Positions 50,118 through 59,442 of a stretch of 64,000 bases of DNA are shown here, piece after piece. The position numbers and the translations under genes are program-made. The stretch covers positions 1 to 64,000 of the forward strand of contig JAPLTN010000108.1 of assembly GCA_026398135.1 (NCBI GenBank). Reading direction: 5' to 3'. The notes under the pieces were generated by a model, which worked only from the letters and a program-made list of their open reading frames with translations, did not search any database and had not been told where the DNA came from. Source of the DNA: Verrucomicrobiota bacterium (GTDB lineage Bacteria; Verrucomicrobiota; Verrucomicrobiia; Opitutales; Opitutaceae). Position 1 is the first letter of the stretch. Each line of letters starts with the position of its first letter.

Positions 50118-50606
50118 ATGGAGCCAAAAAGCGCCACAACACTCGCGCGCCGGCGCCCAGAACTCCTCGCCGAGTGGAAGCTCCAACTGCGCTCCGCCCC
50201 CGTGGTCAGCGCCCTGGCTCTGCCCGCGAGCTTGGAATACCTCATGACGCGCACGCTCGACGACCTTGCGATTCACCTCGGGCTCAAAACTCCCGCCACC
50301 CCGGTGGACTGGCCGCCCCGCTGCGGCTGCGGTCGCAACCCCTTTCGCGCTTACTACCTGACCGGTGAAAGCGCGCTGATAAACGTGCTCGCGGCCCACT
50401 CCCCGGCTTCGCTCGAACGCGCGCGGGCCGCCTGGCAACAAATCGCCAGCGCGGAACTCGGTGCCTTCTGCGGCCTGTGCCAGTTTTGCGGCACGGCCAA
50501 ACTCACCGGCGGCTGCCAAAGCGAAAGTGCCCAACCGTCCAAAGCCGCCCGCCCGCGCTCGAAACCGGCCAGTCCCAAGCGCCGCCGCCAGACCGCTCTT
50601 AAGTAA
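50118..50606 (+). CDS. Conserved hypothetical protein with two Cys clusters
   Basis: 162 aa from ATG 50118, chosen over upstream starts that would run into the moaA gap. The N-terminal helix (LLAEWKLQLRSAPVVSALAL) resembles a small sensor-like helical domain. Two Cys clusters, RCGCGRNPF and FCGLCQFCG, could bind a metal. The C-terminal 30 residues are basic and disordered. Function unknown; divergent from moaA. Confidence 0.55.
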   Translation: MEPKSATTLARRRPELLAEWKLQLRSAPVVSALALPASLEYLMTRTLDDLAIHLGLKTPATPVDWPPRCGCGRNPFRAYYLTGESALINVLAAHSPASLERARAAWQQIASAELGAFCGLCQFCGTAKLTGGCQSESAQPSKAARPRSKPASPKRRRQTALK

Positions 50607-50713
50607 GGTGCCCCGCCCGCCAAGACCTTACCCGGCGAGCAAAACCGAAGTAGGTGAACACCTGATAGCACCGGCAAACGCACTCTGGGATAGTGGGACG
50701 GCTCACCAGCCAC

Positions 50714-50731
50714 CGACCCTTCGGTCGGCGT
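50714..50731. other. Perfect hairpin without U-tract
   Basis: CCGACC-CTTC-GGTCGG just before the lipoprotein gene. No T run follows, so it is not a standard terminator; it could be a repeat piece. Confidence 0.35.
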
Positions 50732-50754
50732 AAAGCAATCCGTCCATCCATCCC

Positions 50755-51210
50755 ATGAAACCCTCTTCCGCCTTCACCTTCAGTATCGCCGCAATCGCGG
50801 CCAGCCTCTCCGCCCTGGCCCTCACCGGCTGCAACAAAAACGACCGCAACGACGCCAGCGCCAAAGCGGGCGTCATCATGGCCGACACCAAGGAGGCCAT
50901 GAGCCACGGCTGGGATAACGTGAAGTCCTTCAGCTTCGAAAAACGCGACGACTTCAACGCCAACAGCAAAGCCATCGGCGCGAAGTGGGACGCCCAAATG
51001 AGCGAACTGCGCGCGAGCTATTCCGAGGCCAAGGCCAGTGCCAGTCGCAAGTCGGCCATGGCCGAGCTCAAGGACTCCGAGACCGCCTATAAGGAAAAAC
51101 TCGCGGCCCTCGGCACCGCGACCGCCGCCACCTGGGACAGCGCCAAACAAAACGTCCTCTCGGCCTGGGACCGCCTGCAAGCATCCTACTACAAAGCCCG
51201 CGCCGAATAA
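50755..51210 (+). CDS. Small helical lipoprotein
   Basis: 151 aa with a lipoprotein signal (SLSALALTGC). The mature part is one long polar helix set (EAMSHGWDNVKSFSFEK, SELRASYSEAKASASRKS). Function unknown; not evidently tied to neighbours. Confidence 0.6.
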   Translation: MKPSSAFTFSIAAIAASLSALALTGCNKNDRNDASAKAGVIMADTKEAMSHGWDNVKSFSFEKRDDFNANSKAIGAKWDAQMSELRASYSEAKASASRKSAMAELKDSETAYKEKLAALGTATAATWDSAKQNVLSAWDRLQASYYKARAE

Positions 51211-51275
51211 CGCAGCCACCGTCGAGCCGCCCAGAGCCCGGCAAGCGTGGCAACCCTGCGTTGAGAGCGCGGTTG

Positions 51276-52184
51276 TTACTGCTCCAGGGTCTGCGCCACC
51301 GCCTCGCAGAGCCCGGAAAACGTCTCCTCGGCGAGCGAAAGGCTGCGCCCCCGCAGATGCGCCACCCCCCAGGTGCGCCGCAGCTTCCCCCCCGGCAAGG
51401 GCAACGCCACCAGCGAGCCTTCGGCGAGTTCGCGGCGCGCAATCCACGGAGCGAGCACGCCCGCGCCGACACCCACCTTGGCCAGCTCCTTGATCGCCTC
51501 CATGCTACCCAGCTCCATGGTGTTGCCCAGCTGGATGCCGGCGGCGTGCAAATGATCCGTAAGAAGCTCGTCGGTAAAACTGCCCTTGTTGTAAACAATG
51601 AGGGTTTCCGTCGCGAGCGCCTCCGCCGCAATCCGCCCCGCCCGCGCCCACGCATGCATCGGCGAGACCAGGATGCGCAGTTCATCTGAAAACAAGCGGC
51701 GGAACTCCATCCCTTCGTCGCGCGTCGGTTCCAGCATCAGGGCGATATCCACGCGGTTGCTGCGCAACAGCTCCACCATCTGCGGGCCGTCACCCGGTTC
51801 GATCCGCAGCGCGCAATCGGGAAAACTCTGGCGAAACTCGCGCAGCACCGTGGGCAAAACATGCTGGCACGTCGTCACACTCGCGCCGACTCGCAGCCGG
51901 CCCCGCCCCCACTGCCCGAGCTCAAGCAAGGCCGTGCGCGCATCATGCATATCCCGCAGGATCCGCTCCGCCGTCGGCCTCAATTGCTCACCCGCCTGCG
52001 TGAGAAACACTTTTTTCCCCACCCGTTCAAACAACGGCACGCCCACGTCCTGCTCCAGCGACTTAATGGTGTGACTGATCGCAGACTGCGTCAGGTGCAG
52101 GTCCTTCGCCGTCTGGGTAAAGCTCCCGCAACGCGCCAGTGTGGCAAACGCGAGCATCTGGCGGCTGTCGATCGTCGTGGTCAT
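51276..52184 (-). CDS. LysR-family regulator
   Basis: 302 aa. N-terminal helix-turn-helix GSFTQTAKDLHLTQSAISHT and the usual effector domain. It is divergent from the NasS-like gene; the 105-bp gap holds a palindrome suited to LysR binding (52200-52222). By context it probably regulates nitrogen-compound uptake, and an effector such as nitrate, nitrite or cyanate is plausible but unproven. The HTH and effector features resemble CysB/CynR-type family members only broadly. Confidence 0.85.
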   Translation of the reverse strand: MTTTIDSRQMLAFATLARCGSFTQTAKDLHLTQSAISHTIKSLEQDVGVPLFERVGKKVFLTQAGEQLRPTAERILRDMHDARTALLELGQWGRGRLRVGASVTTCQHVLPTVLREFRQSFPDCALRIEPGDGPQMVELLRSNRVDIALMLEPTRDEGMEFRRLFSDELRILVSPMHAWARAGRIAAEALATETLIVYNKGSFTDELLTDHLHAAGIQLGNTMELGSMEAIKELAKVGVGAGVLAPWIARRELAEGSLVALPLPGGKLRRTWGVAHLRGRSLSLAEETFSGLCEAVAQTLEQ

Positions 52185-52199
52185 TTTATGGTGAGGTCT

Positions 52200-52222
52200 A
52201 TGAATGAAGATTTATCATTCAT
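52200..52222. promoter_or_regulatory. Candidate LysR operator
   Basis: Eight-base arms ATGAATGA and TCATTCAT separated by 7 bases, 15 bases upstream of the regulator start and 67 before the NasS-like start. A related ATT-rich palindrome occurs at 59954-59972. Confidence 0.45.
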
Positions 52223-52289
52223 AATTTAAAATACGTGAGCAGCATTTTTTGGACCACTCCGCTGGCACGACATCCGCTGTCTTGATTTT

Positions 52290-53372
52290 ATGTCAACGCC
52301 CCCCGAATCTCCCGCATCCATGGTCGCGGACCCCGTCCCGCCGGCCGGCCGCATCCGCCTGGGTTTCATTCCCCTGACCGACGCCGCCCCCATCCTCGTA
52401 GCCGACGCCCAAGGCTTTTTCCGCCGGCGCGGCTTGGAGGTTCAACTCAGCCGAGAAGTCGGCTGGGCCACCGTGCGCGACAAGATCATCTACCGCGAGC
52501 TCGACGCCGCCCACGCCGTCGCGCCGATGGCTGCCGCCATCACCTTGGGCTTGGGTTGTCTGGCCATCCCCTGCCTCTCCGCCTACGTGCTCAACGCCCA
52601 CGGCAACGCCATCACCCTCTCAACCGCCCTGTGGAAACGCGGCGTGCGCGATGCCGTGACTCTGCGCGACGAGATCCAGCGCACCCGCCATGAACGCACC
52701 CTCGTCCTCGGGGTCGTTTTCGCCCACTCCGCCCAGCAAATCCTGCTTCGTGATTGGTTGCGCGGCGGCCAGATAAACCCCGACAAGGACGTGCGCATCG
52801 TCGTCGTGCCCCCCGCCCAGCTCCATCGCAACCTCGCCGCCGGCACCATCGACGGCTACTGCGTGGGCGAACCCTACAACACCCAGGCGGTGCGCGAAAA
52901 AACCGGCTGGATCGCCGCCATCTCCGCCGACCTCGCCCCCGGTCATCCCGAAAAAGCCCTGCTCGTCCGCGAAGACTTCGCCGCCACCCGCCCCGAAGAA
53001 CATCTCGCCTTGGTCGGCGCCCTTCAGGAAGCCGCCATCCTTTGCGACGACCCGGCCTTCCGCCCCGAACTCGTGCGCCTGCTCGCCCGCCCCGAGTACC
53101 TGGACGTACCCGCCCGCTTGCTCACCCCCGCACTGCTCGGTCCCATCGACCCCGGCATGGGCCGCGAACCTCTCGCCACCACCAGCTACATCCGCTTTTC
53201 CCAGGCCGAAGCCAACGTCCCCACCCCCCTGCGCGCCCAGTGGATCATCGACGGCTTCGCCCGCCACGGGCTTTTGCCCAAAGGACTCGTCATCCCGCCC
53301 GACCTGGCCCGCCGCACCTTCCGCTCCGATTTATTTTCCCAAGCCCGCGCCCGCCACTCCGCGCCCGCTTGA
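52290..53372 (+). CDS. nasS: Cytoplasmic nitrate-binding sensor (NasS-like)
   Basis: 360 aa, homologous to NrtA/CmpA-type binding proteins (IRLGFIPLTDAAPILVADAQ, GYCVGEPYNTQAV, ISADLAPGHPEKALLV) but with no signal peptide, lipobox or Tat motif. It should therefore stay in the cytoplasm. Known: NasS is such a protein and normally controls the ANTAR antiterminator NasT. No NasT gene is adjacent or elsewhere in the window. A strong terminator follows it. It could instead sense cyanate or nitrite. Confidence 0.7.
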   Translation: MSTPPESPASMVADPVPPAGRIRLGFIPLTDAAPILVADAQGFFRRRGLEVQLSREVGWATVRDKIIYRELDAAHAVAPMAAAITLGLGCLAIPCLSAYVLNAHGNAITLSTALWKRGVRDAVTLRDEIQRTRHERTLVLGVVFAHSAQQILLRDWLRGGQINPDKDVRIVVVPPAQLHRNLAAGTIDGYCVGEPYNTQAVREKTGWIAAISADLAPGHPEKALLVREDFAATRPEEHLALVGALQEAAILCDDPAFRPELVRLLARPEYLDVPARLLTPALLGPIDPGMGREPLATTSYIRFSQAEANVPTPLRAQWIIDGFARHGLLPKGLVIPPDLARRTFRSDLFSQARARHSAPA

Positions 53373-53397
53373 CCCAAAATCAGCTCTGACTCCCCCC

Positions 53398-53427
53398 AAA
53401 GACCCGCCGGCCGCGGGTCTTTTTTTG
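53398..53427 (+). terminator. Rho-independent terminator
   Basis: Ten-bp stem AAAGACCCGC / GCGGGTCTTT with a CGGCC loop and a following T run, 26 bases after the NasS-like gene. It lies at the upstream edge of the nrtA leader. Confidence 0.85.
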
Positions 53428-53522
53428 CGCGTATTGCCAGCGACTCACCCGTTAATCCATAAATTTCTCTCATCATTTTAATAGATTATTTGAACCGCCC
53501 TTATCGACCGGTAAGATTCGTT

Positions 53523-53538
53523 TGGCACGTTCACCGCT
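53523..53538 (+). promoter_or_regulatory. Candidate sigma-54 promoter for nrtABCD
   Basis: TTGGCACG followed by N4 and CCGCT: the GG and GC pairs are ten bases apart, as for -24/-12 promoters. The -24 half fits well; the -12 half (CCGC instead of TTGC) is weak. A nitrogen-uptake operon is a natural sigma-54 target. It lies about 85 bases before nrtA. Confidence 0.4.
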
Positions 53539-53546
53539 ACTGGCCG

Positions 53547-53568
53547 AGGTGTTCAAAAAGAACCACCT
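53547..53568 (+). promoter_or_regulatory. Leader hairpin before nrtA
   Basis: Stem AGGTGTTC / GAACCACCT with an AAAAA loop and one bulge; another small stem (CTTATC-GACC-GGTAAG) is at 53500-53515. Two leader hairpins would fit an RNA-level control point, but neither loop clearly has the ANTAR hexaloop pattern. Confidence 0.3.
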
Positions 53569-53624
53569 GAGCAAAAAATCGCCCATTCACGTTCTCCATA
53601 AAAAACAGCTTCCTGCCTTCCTCG

Positions 53625-54929
53625 ATGAAAACCAAAGCCAACACCTCCACCGCTCGCGGCCTTGACCGCCGCTCCTTCCTTACCCGCGCCGCCACCGGTC
53701 TGGGTGCCGCCGCCCTGCTCGGCACCGGCCTTTCCAGCCGCGCACTCGCCCAGGGAGCCCCCTCCGTCACCGGCGCAGCCGACGCCCCCGAACAGCCGAA
53801 CATTTCCATCGGCTTCATCGCCCTGACCGACTGCGCCCCCTTCGTCATCGCCCACGAAAAAGGCTTCTTCGCCAAATACGGCATCAAAGCCACCCTGAAG
53901 AAAGGAGCCAACTGGGCCTCGATTCGTGACATGCTCTCCACCGGCGAGACCCAGGCCACCCACATGCTCTTCGGCATGCCCCTCGCCTCCACCATGGGTC
54001 TGGCCGGCTCGCCCAAGAAACCGATGATCATCCCCTGGATCGTCAACCGCAACGGCCAGGCCATCACCCTGACCAACAGCTTCAAGGGCAAGGTCGCTTC
54101 CGATCCCAAGGCGCTCAAGCCCCTCGTCGATTCCGCCAAATCCCTCGGCGAGCCGCTCACCTTCGCCATGACCTTCCCGCCCGGCACCCACGCCATGTGG
54201 ACCCGCTACTTCCTCGGGGCCGGCGGCATCAACCCGGACAAAGACATCAACCTCATCACCATCCCACCCCCACAGATGGTCGCCAACATGAAGATCGGCA
54301 AAATGGATGGCTACTGCGTCGGCGAACCCTGGGGTGCCCGCGCCATCGCCGACGGCATCGGCTTTAGCGCTATCACCACCCAGGACATCTGGAAGGACCA
54401 CCCCGAGAAGGTCTGCGCCTTCACCGAAGAGTTCGCCGCCAAGAACCCCAAAACCGTCAAAGCCGTGCTCAAGGCCCTCCACGAAGCCTCCGTCTGGCTC
54501 GACGACATGGCCAACCGGCCCGAAATGGCCGAAATCATCGGTCGCCCCAACTACGTCTCCGTTGCCAAGGAAGTCATCCTGCCCCGCCTGCTCGGCGAGC
54601 TCGACTACGGCGACGGACGCAAGGTCAAGGACGAGTTTCCCATGCATTTCTCCAAGCGCAACTGTAACTACCCGCAGGAGAAATACGCTCTCTGGACCTT
54701 GGCGCAATACCGTCGCTGGGGCCTCGTGAAAGGCGCGCCCGACTACGCCGGCATCAGTGCCAAGGTCCTCCGCGGCGACCTCTACGAAGAAGCCATGCGC
54801 GAACTCGGCTACACCCACGGCGGAAAAAACCAAGAGCCCGAGACTCTCTTCGACGGCGTGACCTTCGACCCCAAGGGCAACCTCGAGGCCTACGCTTCCG
54901 GCTTCGCCGTCCATAGCATTAAAAACTGA
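53625..54929 (+). CDS. nrtA: Nitrate/cyanate ABC transporter binding protein, Tat-exported
   Basis: 434 aa. Twin-arginine signal LDRRSFLTRAATGLGAAALL. NrtA-type body: ISIGFIALTDCAPFVIAHEK, NRNGQAITLTN, GYCVGEPWGARAIADGIGF, KDHPEKVCAFTEEFAAKNP. It captures the substrate in the periplasm for NrtBCD. Nitrate versus cyanate cannot be decided from sequence; cyanase lies downstream. Confidence 0.88.
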   Translation: MKTKANTSTARGLDRRSFLTRAATGLGAAALLGTGLSSRALAQGAPSVTGAADAPEQPNISIGFIALTDCAPFVIAHEKGFFAKYGIKATLKKGANWASIRDMLSTGETQATHMLFGMPLASTMGLAGSPKKPMIIPWIVNRNGQAITLTNSFKGKVASDPKALKPLVDSAKSLGEPLTFAMTFPPGTHAMWTRYFLGAGGINPDKDINLITIPPPQMVANMKIGKMDGYCVGEPWGARAIADGIGFSAITTQDIWKDHPEKVCAFTEEFAAKNPKTVKAVLKALHEASVWLDDMANRPEMAEIIGRPNYVSVAKEVILPRLLGELDYGDGRKVKDEFPMHFSKRNCNYPQEKYALWTLAQYRRWGLVKGAPDYAGISAKVLRGDLYEEAMRELGYTHGGKNQEPETLFDGVTFDPKGNLEAYASGFAVHSIKN

Positions 54930-55023
54930 TCCCGCTGACCGACCGCGCCGTCTTCGCCACCTCCGGGGCGAAGGCGGCGCATCTCCTGCCCTCCACATCC
55001 GACGCACTCCCGCCCGAACCGCC

Positions 55024-55815
55024 ATGAATTCCAAATTCCAAAACGCCGCACTCAGCACCGCGCTCGCACTCATCGGCGTCGGACTCTTTTTCCTCCTCTG
55101 GCTCGCGCTCAACCGTTTCGCGCCCGATCTCCCCACCCCCACCAGCACCTGGCAAGGCGCGCGGATCTACATCGTCGAACCCTTCGCCTACCGCGGCGAA
55201 CAAGACCAGGGCCTGCTCAGCCTCACCAGCAAATCCCTCATCCTCGTGGCCAAGGGCTACTTCATCGCCCTGCTCATCGGTGCCCCCATCGGCTTCTGCC
55301 TCGGCTTGAGCAAAAACTTCACCCGCACCTTCGATCCCATCGTGCAGGTTCTCCGCCCCGTCTCCCCCCTCGCGTGGTTCCCGCTCGGCATGGTTCTCTT
55401 CCTCGGCACCGGCGGCCAAGCCCTCGAATACGGAGCGCTCTTCACCATCGCGGTCTGCGCCATGTGGCCCACCGTGCTCAACACCGCCGTCGGCGTGCGC
55501 GCCATACCCCAGGACTATCTCAACGTCGGCCGCGTACTCCGCCTCTCTAAAACCAAGATGCTCTTCAAGATCATGGTGCCCGCCACCCTCCCCTACATGT
55601 TCACCGGCTTCCGCCTCTCCCTCGGTATCGCCTGGCTGGTCATCGTCGCCGTCGAAATGCTCACCGGCAAAGTCGGCATCGGCCAGTTCATCCAAGACGC
55701 GTATATGAACGCCAACTACGGCAACATCATCGTCGGCATCCTCACCATCGGCATCGTCGGCTACATCCTCGACCGCCTCATGAGCGTGGTCGAAGCCCGC
55801 TTCAAAACCGCCTGA
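55024..55815 (+). CDS. nrtB: Nitrate/cyanate ABC permease
   Basis: 263 aa, six or so membrane helices. Characteristic: LRPVSPLAWFPLGMVLFLG and the EAA loop VPATLPYMFTGFRLSLGIAW. Follows nrtA by 94 bases and precedes the first ATPase by 12. Confidence 0.9.
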   Translation: MNSKFQNAALSTALALIGVGLFFLLWLALNRFAPDLPTPTSTWQGARIYIVEPFAYRGEQDQGLLSLTSKSLILVAKGYFIALLIGAPIGFCLGLSKNFTRTFDPIVQVLRPVSPLAWFPLGMVLFLGTGGQALEYGALFTIAVCAMWPTVLNTAVGVRAIPQDYLNVGRVLRLSKTKMLFKIMVPATLPYMFTGFRLSLGIAWLVIVAVEMLTGKVGIGQFIQDAYMNANYGNIIVGILTIGIVGYILDRLMSVVEARFKTA

Positions 55816-55827
55816 TCCTGCCGCCAC

Positions 55828-56718
55828 ATGAGCTTTCTCGAACTCAAACACGTCTCTAAGTCCTTCGGCGGCCACGCCGTGCTTAAGGACGTCAACCTCT
55901 CGCTAATCGAGGGCGAGTTCGTCGCCATCGTCGGCTACTCCGGCCATGGCAAGACCACCCTCATGTCCCTCATCGCCGGTCTCACCCGGCCCGACTCCGG
56001 AGAGATTATCCTGGAAGGGAAACCCATCACCGGCCCCGGCCCCGACCGCGGCCTCGTTTTCCAAAACTACTCCCTCCTCCCCTGGCTCACCGTGGGAGAA
56101 AACATCGCCCTCGCCGTCGATTCCGTCTTCCCCGCCCTCTCCCCCGAGGAACGCGCCGCCAAGGTCGATAAACACATCGCCATGGTGAAGCTCTCCCACG
56201 CCAAGGACCGCCTCCCCCGCCAGCTCTCCGGCGGCATGCGCCAGCGCGTCTCCGTCGCCCGCACCCTCGCCATCAACCCGCGCATCCTCCTCCTCGACGA
56301 ACCGCTCTCCGCCCTCGACGCCCTCACCCGCGCCAACCTCCAAGACGAGATCTCCCAAATCTGGCAGGCCGATAAAAAGACCGTCGTGCTCATCACCAAC
56401 TCGGTGGACGAAGCCCTTCTCCTCGCCGACCGCGTCATCCCCCTCACCCTCGGCCCCGGCGCCACCCTCGCCGCCCCCATCACCGTCGATCTCCCCCGCC
56501 CGCGCGATCGCATCGCCCTCAACCACGAACCGGAATTCAAACGCCTGCGCGCCCAAATCACCGAGCAACTCCTCGGCTACTCCGCCGCCCGCCGCACCCA
56601 CGTCTCCCGCAAACTCGTGCTGCCCGACATCCTTCCCGAGGACCTCGACCACCCCCGCGTCAACCGCCCCCCCCGCCGCCTCTCCGAGGAGAAACGCGAG
56701 CTCATCTCTCAATCTTAA
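55828..56718 (+). CDS. Nitrate/cyanate ABC ATPase (NrtC-like, without the regulatory tail)
   Basis: 296 aa. Walker [10 protein letters not shown], signature [16 protein letters not shown], Walker [12 protein letters not shown]. Known NrtC proteins carry a C-terminal NrtA-like domain; here only about 50 extra residues follow, so that regulation is absent. Confidence 0.88.
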   Translation: MSFLELKHVSKSFGGHAVLKDVNLSLIEGEFVAIVGYSGHGKTTLMSLIAGLTRPDSGEIILEGKPITGPGPDRGLVFQNYSLLPWLTVGENIALAVDSVFPALSPEERAAKVDKHIAMVKLSHAKDRLPRQLSGGMRQRVSVARTLAINPRILLLDEPLSALDALTRANLQDEISQIWQADKKTVVLITNSVDEALLLADRVIPLTLGPGATLAAPITVDLPRPRDRIALNHEPEFKRLRAQITEQLLGYSAARRTHVSRKLVLPDILPEDLDHPRVNRPPRRLSEEKRELISQS

Positions 56719-56747
56719 AAATCACCACCACCACCCTCCGACCCATA

Positions 56748-56775
56748 GGTCATTGGACATTGGTCATTGGGCCTT
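56748..56775. repeat. Four heptamers (GGTCATT type)
   Basis: GGTCATT, GGACATT, GGTCATT and GGGCCTT sit just before the second ATPase start codon (56783). Confidence 0.8.
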
Positions 56776-56782
56776 TCATCGC

Positions 56783-57646
56783 ATGAGCCACTTCCTCGAA
56801 CTTTCCCAACTCCACAAAACCTTTCCCACCCCGAAAGGCCCGCTCACCGTCGTCAAAGACTTCAACCTCAAGTTCCGCAAAGGCGAATTCATCGCCCTCA
56901 TCGGCCACTCCGGTTGCGGCAAGTCCACCGTCCTCTCCATGGTGGCCGGCCTTGAGGACGTCTCCCGGGGCGGCATCGTGCTCACCGGCAAAGAGGTCAC
57001 CTCCGCCGGCCCGGACCGTGGCGTCGTTTTCCAAGCCCCCTGCCTGCTCCCCTGGTTTACCGCCTTTGAAAACGTCATGCTCGGCGTCGATCAGGTTTAC
57101 TACACCGCCAGCAAACTCGAACGCCGCCAGATCGCCGAATACTACCTCTCCCTCGTCGGCCTCGCCGACGCCATGCACAAACGCCCCGCCGAGCTCTCCC
57201 AAGGCATGCGCCAGCGCTGCGGCATCGCCCGCGCCTTCGCCCTCAGCCCCAAAATGCTCCTCCTCGACGAGCCCTTTGGGATGCTCGATAACCTCACCAA
57301 AATGGAGCTCCAGGACGTCCTCCTGGACCTCTGGCAGCGCGACCAAAAAACCGCCCTCATGGTCACCCACGATGTGGACGAAGCCCTCTACCTCGCCGAT
57401 CGCGTCGTCATGATGACCGACGGACCCGAGGCCACCGTCGGCGACATCCTCGAAATCCCTTTCCCTCGCCCGCGCAACCGCCGCGAGCTCCTCGAAAATC
57501 CCGAATACTACCGCCTCCGCGAATACCTGATCCACTTCCTCAACGAACGCTCCCACCACCGCCCAGCTCCCTCCATCCCCCCCGCCGCCACCCCGGCGCC
57601 GGACTCCGGCATCAAACGCTTCTTCAACTCCCTGAGCGTCGTGTAA
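56783..57646 (+). CDS. nrtD: Nitrate/cyanate ABC ATPase (NrtD-like)
   Basis: 287 aa from ATG 56783; an in-frame ATG at 56753 lies inside the heptamers and gives an unlikely leader. Walker [10 protein letters not shown], signature [16 protein letters not shown], Walker [12 protein letters not shown]. Pairs with the upstream ATPase. Confidence 0.9.
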   Translation: MSHFLELSQLHKTFPTPKGPLTVVKDFNLKFRKGEFIALIGHSGCGKSTVLSMVAGLEDVSRGGIVLTGKEVTSAGPDRGVVFQAPCLLPWFTAFENVMLGVDQVYYTASKLERRQIAEYYLSLVGLADAMHKRPAELSQGMRQRCGIARAFALSPKMLLLDEPFGMLDNLTKMELQDVLLDLWQRDQKTALMVTHDVDEALYLADRVVMMTDGPEATVGDILEIPFPRPRNRRELLENPEYYRLREYLIHFLNERSHHRPAPSIPPAATPAPDSGIKRFFNSLSVV

Positions 57647-57763
57647 CCCACACCCGCACTCCGCTCATTTTTGCCCCGAATTTCTCCGGGCAACCCGGCT
57701 ACCGCCTTGCCCGCCCACTTCCTTTTCCGCTCCGCCAACCACACCAAATCCACCATTCCCACC

Positions 57764-59353
57764 ATGAAAAATCATCGTCGCTCGCTCGCCGCGCTCATCA
57801 CAGGCCTCGTCGCCCTCTGCCACAGCCTGCCGGCCCAATACGTGCCGTCCGCTCCCTCCCGCCCCTTCCCCGGCTACATCAACGAAGCCCTGCGCAAAAA
57901 CGACGTTTACATGTCCCAGTGGGACGTAGGCGTCAACGTGCGTGGCCGTCTCGAAGTCAAAGACAACGCCGGCTTCACCTACTCCGGCCAAAACGCCGAT
58001 TTCCGCGCCGGTGGCGTCGCCAACGGCATCCCGATCGACAACGACAACAGCTACTTCCTCACCCGCGTCATGCCCCGCGTCGGCTACACCGAGAAATGGT
58101 ATTCTTTCCTCGTCGAAGCCCGCTCCAGCGCCTCCGTCGAGGACGAACGCGGCGACCTCCGCGTCGCCGCCGATCGCGCCGCCAACGGCAAAACCTACCG
58201 CGGCAACGACCTCGCCGAAAACGACCGCGACCTCAACATCCACCAGGCCTTCGTCACCTTCGGCAACCACAAGGAATTCCCCGTCTCCGTAAAAGTCGGT
58301 CGCCAGGAACTCGTTTACGGCGATCAACGCCTCGTCGGCCACCTCCGCTGGAACAACAACGCCCGCACCTTCGACGCCGTCAAAGCCCGCTACCAAAACC
58401 GCTACGTCGGAGCCGACGTCTTCGCCGGCGGCCTGGTTTATAACGACAACCAAAACTTCAACCAATCCCACCCTCAAGACGATCTCTTCAGCGGCGTGTA
58501 TCTGAATTTCCCCAACCTGGGCGACTTCACCCAGAAAAACGTGGTCGAGGCCTACTACCTGAATCGCAGCGTCGAGCGCTCCAGCGCCACCGTCGATCTG
58601 CGCGGCACCACCCCCTACTCCGGCGTTCCCCTGCCCTTCCGTAACCCCGCCGTTCAAGACCTCTCCACCGTCGGCCTGCGCATCAAATCCAAACCCGGTG
58701 CCACCGGAGCCTGGGATTACAGCGCCGAGCTCATGCACCAATTCGGCGAACGCGCCACCACCGCCCCCGCCGCCTCCTCCGCCGCCGTGCGCACCGCCAG
58801 GCTGCTCGACCAGGACGCCTACGCCGCCATCCTCGGCGGCGGCTACACCTGGACCGATCTCGCCTGGCAACCCCGCGCCGGCCTCGTTTACAGCTACGCC
58901 TCGGGCGATGAAAACATCGCCGACGGCAAGAGCGGCACCTTCCAAAACCTCTTCGCCACCACCCATCTCCACTACGGGTTCATGGACCTGAACAGCCTGC
59001 AAAACCTGCACGACATCCGCCTCGTCTTCCAGGCCAAGCCCAAGACCAACATCAGCTTCTCCCTCGAACACCACTTCCAGTTCCTCGATACCAACAACGA
59101 CTACTGGTACAATGTCGCCGGTGTGGCGCGCAACGGCGGTGCCTACGCCGACGCCCTCACCCGCTCCGGTAGCAACGAGCTCGGCCAGGAAACCGACTTC
59201 GTGATCAGCTGGAATCCCATTCCCTCCACCCAACTCGAACTCGGCCTCAGCCACTACTTCCGCGGCGACTACATCAAAGAGACCCTCGCCAACGACGTCG
59301 GCGGCTCCAAGGACTCCTCCTACGCCTACTTCCAAGTCACCGTCAGTCTCTGA
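57764..59353 (+). CDS. Alginate-export-family outer-membrane porin
   Basis: 529 aa from ATG 57764, which gives a signal peptide (SLAALITGLVALCHSLPA). The AlgE-like barrel phrases are RLEVKDNAGFTYSGQ, HQAFVTFGNHKEFPVSVKVG, RQELVYGDQRLVGHLRWNNN and the ending FQVTVSL. It probably lets small anions or sugars cross the outer membrane; its place after an anion ABC transporter suggests nitrate/cyanate entry. A strong terminator follows. Confidence 0.82.
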   Translation: MKNHRRSLAALITGLVALCHSLPAQYVPSAPSRPFPGYINEALRKNDVYMSQWDVGVNVRGRLEVKDNAGFTYSGQNADFRAGGVANGIPIDNDNSYFLTRVMPRVGYTEKWYSFLVEARSSASVEDERGDLRVAADRAANGKTYRGNDLAENDRDLNIHQAFVTFGNHKEFPVSVKVGRQELVYGDQRLVGHLRWNNNARTFDAVKARYQNRYVGADVFAGGLVYNDNQNFNQSHPQDDLFSGVYLNFPNLGDFTQKNVVEAYYLNRSVERSSATVDLRGTTPYSGVPLPFRNPAVQDLSTVGLRIKSKPGATGAWDYSAELMHQFGERATTAPAASSAAVRTARLLDQDAYAAILGGGYTWTDLAWQPRAGLVYSYASGDENIADGKSGTFQNLFATTHLHYGFMDLNSLQNLHDIRLVFQAKPKTNISFSLEHHFQFLDTNNDYWYNVAGVARNGGAYADALTRSGSNELGQETDFVISWNPIPSTQLELGLSHYFRGDYIKETLANDVGGSKDSSYAYFQVTVSL

Positions 59354-59364
59354 GTTGTTCGCCC

Positions 59365-59396
59365 AAGCCCCCGGCACCCTGCCGGGGGCTTTTTTA
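59365..59396 (+). terminator. Rho-independent terminator after the porin
   Basis: Perfect 12-bp stem AAGCCCCCGGCA / TGCCGGGGGCTT with a CCC loop and T run. Confidence 0.92.
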
Positions 59397-59442
59397 TGCC
59401 CGTCCCCGCCCACCTTTGTTTTCACCCAACCACATCGCTCCC

